64,000 nucleotides of DNA, from positions 95,427 to 159,426 of the forward strand of contig NZ_GL890969.1 of assembly GCF_000211815.1 (NCBI RefSeq), read 5' to 3'. The position numbers were made by a program, and so were the translations under genes. Shown here one piece after another: positions 62,604 through 64,000 of this stretch. Position 1 is the stretch's first letter, and every line of letters begins with the position of its first letter. The DNA is from Moorena producens 3L. Its GTDB lineage: Bacteria; Cyanobacteriota; Cyanobacteriia; Cyanobacteriales; Coleofasciculaceae. The notes beneath the pieces are model-generated. The model ran no database searches. It saw only the letters and a program-made list of their open reading frames with translations, and had not been told where the DNA came from.

Positions 62604-64000
62604 ATGGATAAGTCTTCTTCAGATCGTTTTTTCCCTACAGACAAACAAGAACTCCTCAAACTCCTGCTCCAGAAAAAAGGCTTGCGTCAAGGGTCGGCCA
62701 AAACGATAACTCGCCGAACCGATGCTGGACCAATACCGTTTTCCTATTTTCAGGAACAACTGTGGTTGCTCGCACAACTCAATCCCAAGGTTCCTTTCTA
62801 TAACGAGCCCGTAACAGTTCATATTCGGGGTCAATTAGATGCGATCGCACTAGAGAAAAGCCTGAAGGAAATTATCCGCCGTCACGAAGCTTTACGAACT
62901 AAGTTTATGATTGTGAGCGGACAACCCCTTCAAATTATTGCTCCACCACCTGATTTTAAGTTGACAAGGATCGACCTGCGGGAATTTCCGAAAAACAAAC
63001 GGGAAACTGAAGCGCGACAACAGGCAACTTTAGAAGCCCAAAAACTATTCGATCTGACTGCTTCTGGGCTACTCATGCGAGCCATCTTGATACAGCTAAC
63101 AGACCAAGAGTATCGGTTATTTCTAACCTTCCATCATATCGCAATCGACGGAGTTTCCCTGTATGGTATTTTTCTGAAAGAATTGGCAACCCTCTACCAA
63201 GCCTTTTCCTCAGGTCAGCGATCGCCCCTTCCCGAACTCCCCCTACAATATGCAGACTTTGCCGTGTGGCAGCGACAGTGGATGCAGGGCGAAGTGTTGT
63301 CCCAGCAAATTGACTATTGGAAACAAAAACTCAGTGGCGAACTGCCCATACTTCAGTTACCCTGCGATCGTCCCCGACCTCCAGTACAGAGTTTTCGAGG
63401 TGCAAAGCAAAAGTTAACCTTGTCTAAAAGTCTGAGTGAGGCACTCAAAGCCTTCAGTCAGCAGGAAGAAGTAACGCTATTTATGACATTGTTAACAGCC
63501 TTCAAAACCTTGCTCTATCGATACACACAGCAGGAAGATTTGATGGTTGGCACGGCGAGTTCAGGTCGCCATTCCCCAGAAATTGAAAACCTGATTGGCT
63601 ACTTTGTGAATATGCTGGTGTTGCGGACAGATTGTTCGGGCAATCCCAGTTTTCGACAGTTGCTCGAGCGGGTGCGAAAAGTCCTGTTAGAAGCCTATGC
63701 TCATCAAGATATCCCCTTTCAAAAACTTGTGGAGACACTCCATCCCGTACGCGACCTAAGTAAAAATGCTCTGTTCCAGGTGATTTGTACGATGGAACCA
63801 CCACCACCAGCCTTTGATTTAGACTGGACTGTTAGCCTGCAAGATGTGGATAACGCTACGTCAAAGTTTGATTTATTTCTAAATCTAGAAGACAGACCGG
63901 AAGGAATTATTGGTTACTTTGAGTATAGCACAGATTTGTTTGATGCTGACAGGATACACCGGATGGTGGCTCATTTTCAGACCTTGCTAGAGGGAATCGT
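62604..64000 (+). CDS. Nonribosomal peptide synthetase, N-terminal condensation domain (runs off window)
   Basis: Open from ATG 62604 to the window end (about 465 codons seen), preceded by TTAGGAATGG. After a short N-terminal helix (FFPTDKQELLKLLLQKKGLR), a condensation domain begins with IPFSYFQEQLWLLAQLNP. The active site is HHIAIDGVS (about 182-190), matching HHxxxDG. Further motifs are LPLQYADFAVWQRQW, GTASSGRHSPEIENLIGYFV and AHQDIPFQKLVETLHP. A condensation domain at the very start means it accepts an acyl or peptidyl chain from another protein or acts as a starter domain. Product unknown. Confidence 0.93.
   Translation, partial: MDKSSSDRFFPTDKQELLKLLLQKKGLRQGSAKTITRRTDAGPIPFSYFQEQLWLLAQLNPKVPFYNEPVTVHIRGQLDAIALEKSLKEIIRRHEALRTKFMIVSGQPLQIIAPPPDFKLTRIDLREFPKNKRETEARQQATLEAQKLFDLTASGLLMRAILIQLTDQEYRLFLTFHHIAIDGVSLYGIFLKELATLYQAFSSGQRSPLPELPLQYADFAVWQRQWMQGEVLSQQIDYWKQKLSGELPILQLPCDRPRPPVQSFRGAKQKLTLSKSLSEALKAFSQQEEVTLFMTLLTAFKTLLYRYTQQEDLMVGTASSGRHSPEIENLIGYFVNMLVLRTDCSGNPSFRQLLERVRKVLLEAYAHQDIPFQKLVETLHPVRDLSKNALFQVICTMEPPPPAFDLDWTVSLQDVDNATSKFDLFLNLEDRPEGIIGYFEYSTDLFDADRIHRMVAHFQTLLEGI

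Noticed and set aside
1..64000. tRNA or rRNA genes
   Set aside because: No T-loop plus acceptor-stem arrangement or rRNA-like sequence was recognised by eye; a covariance search could still find something missed.

Overview
The window reads as chromosome of a large-genome filamentous cyanobacterium. Evidence: petG, a cytM-type cytochrome c, the cyanobacterial histidine kinase NblS, a DUF760 protein, a group 2 sigma factor, many GCGATCGC (HIP1) octamers, many heptanucleotide tandem repeats between genes, and the start of a nonribosomal peptide synthetase. A Moorena/Lyngbya-like relative is plausible, but that is inference. No rRNA, tRNA or CRISPR array was recognised.

Layout. 1-3992: end of a sensor kinase, a broken mutY, a DUF760 gene, a group 2 sigma factor and a histidine phosphatase. 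4589-9736: a GAF-PAS-PAS kinase overlapping a REC-GGDEF-EAL regulator by one base, then a decayed response regulator/kinase. 9905-18659: yebC, then a probable conflict/immunity island. The island holds a TRPM-like SLOG (LSDAT) protein, a SLATT/DUF4231 membrane protein and a 1381-residue protein with three TIR domains, a membrane segment and 14 WD40 repeats. Two transposase-less IS200/IS605-like elements in opposite orientation bracket the SLATT and TIR genes; one of them splits a DUF29 gene. 18823-24319: Uma2 nuclease, FAD hydroxylase, a PD-(D/E)XK-like gene flanked by duplicated FAD-gene ends, pepA, and a higBA toxin-antitoxin pair. 25143-32520: an ABC exporter half-transporter, then a MacB/Dev-like ABC ATPase, FtsX-type permease and HlyD-type adaptor.

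32915-39372 is mostly housekeeping: cytM, petG, rsmD, hisH, a C15 peptidase-like gene, ylqF, a universal stress protein and pgk. 40252-50485: an orphan ParA ATPase, a giant DUF2157-like membrane protein, an MFS carrier, nblS and a zinc-ribbon protein. 50486-53385: a TnpB element behind a complex inverted-repeat leader with a consensus promoter, a small alpha/beta hydrolase and a frameshifted methyltransferase. 53775-64000 is accessory. It contains a TerB-like protein, then ATP-grasp, GNAT and MATE genes, transposase wreckage, a Phytanoyl-CoA-dioxygenase-like gene with one amber stop, and an NRPS condensation domain running off the end. This probably marks the edge of a natural-product cluster.

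The strongest candidate for an under-described system is the SLOG / SLATT / triple-TIR-WD40 set at 10710-17534. It would combine a nucleotide-ligand sensor, a membrane effector and a membrane-tethered putative NADase with a double-propeller sensor. Individual families are known; their working together here is inference from adjacency.
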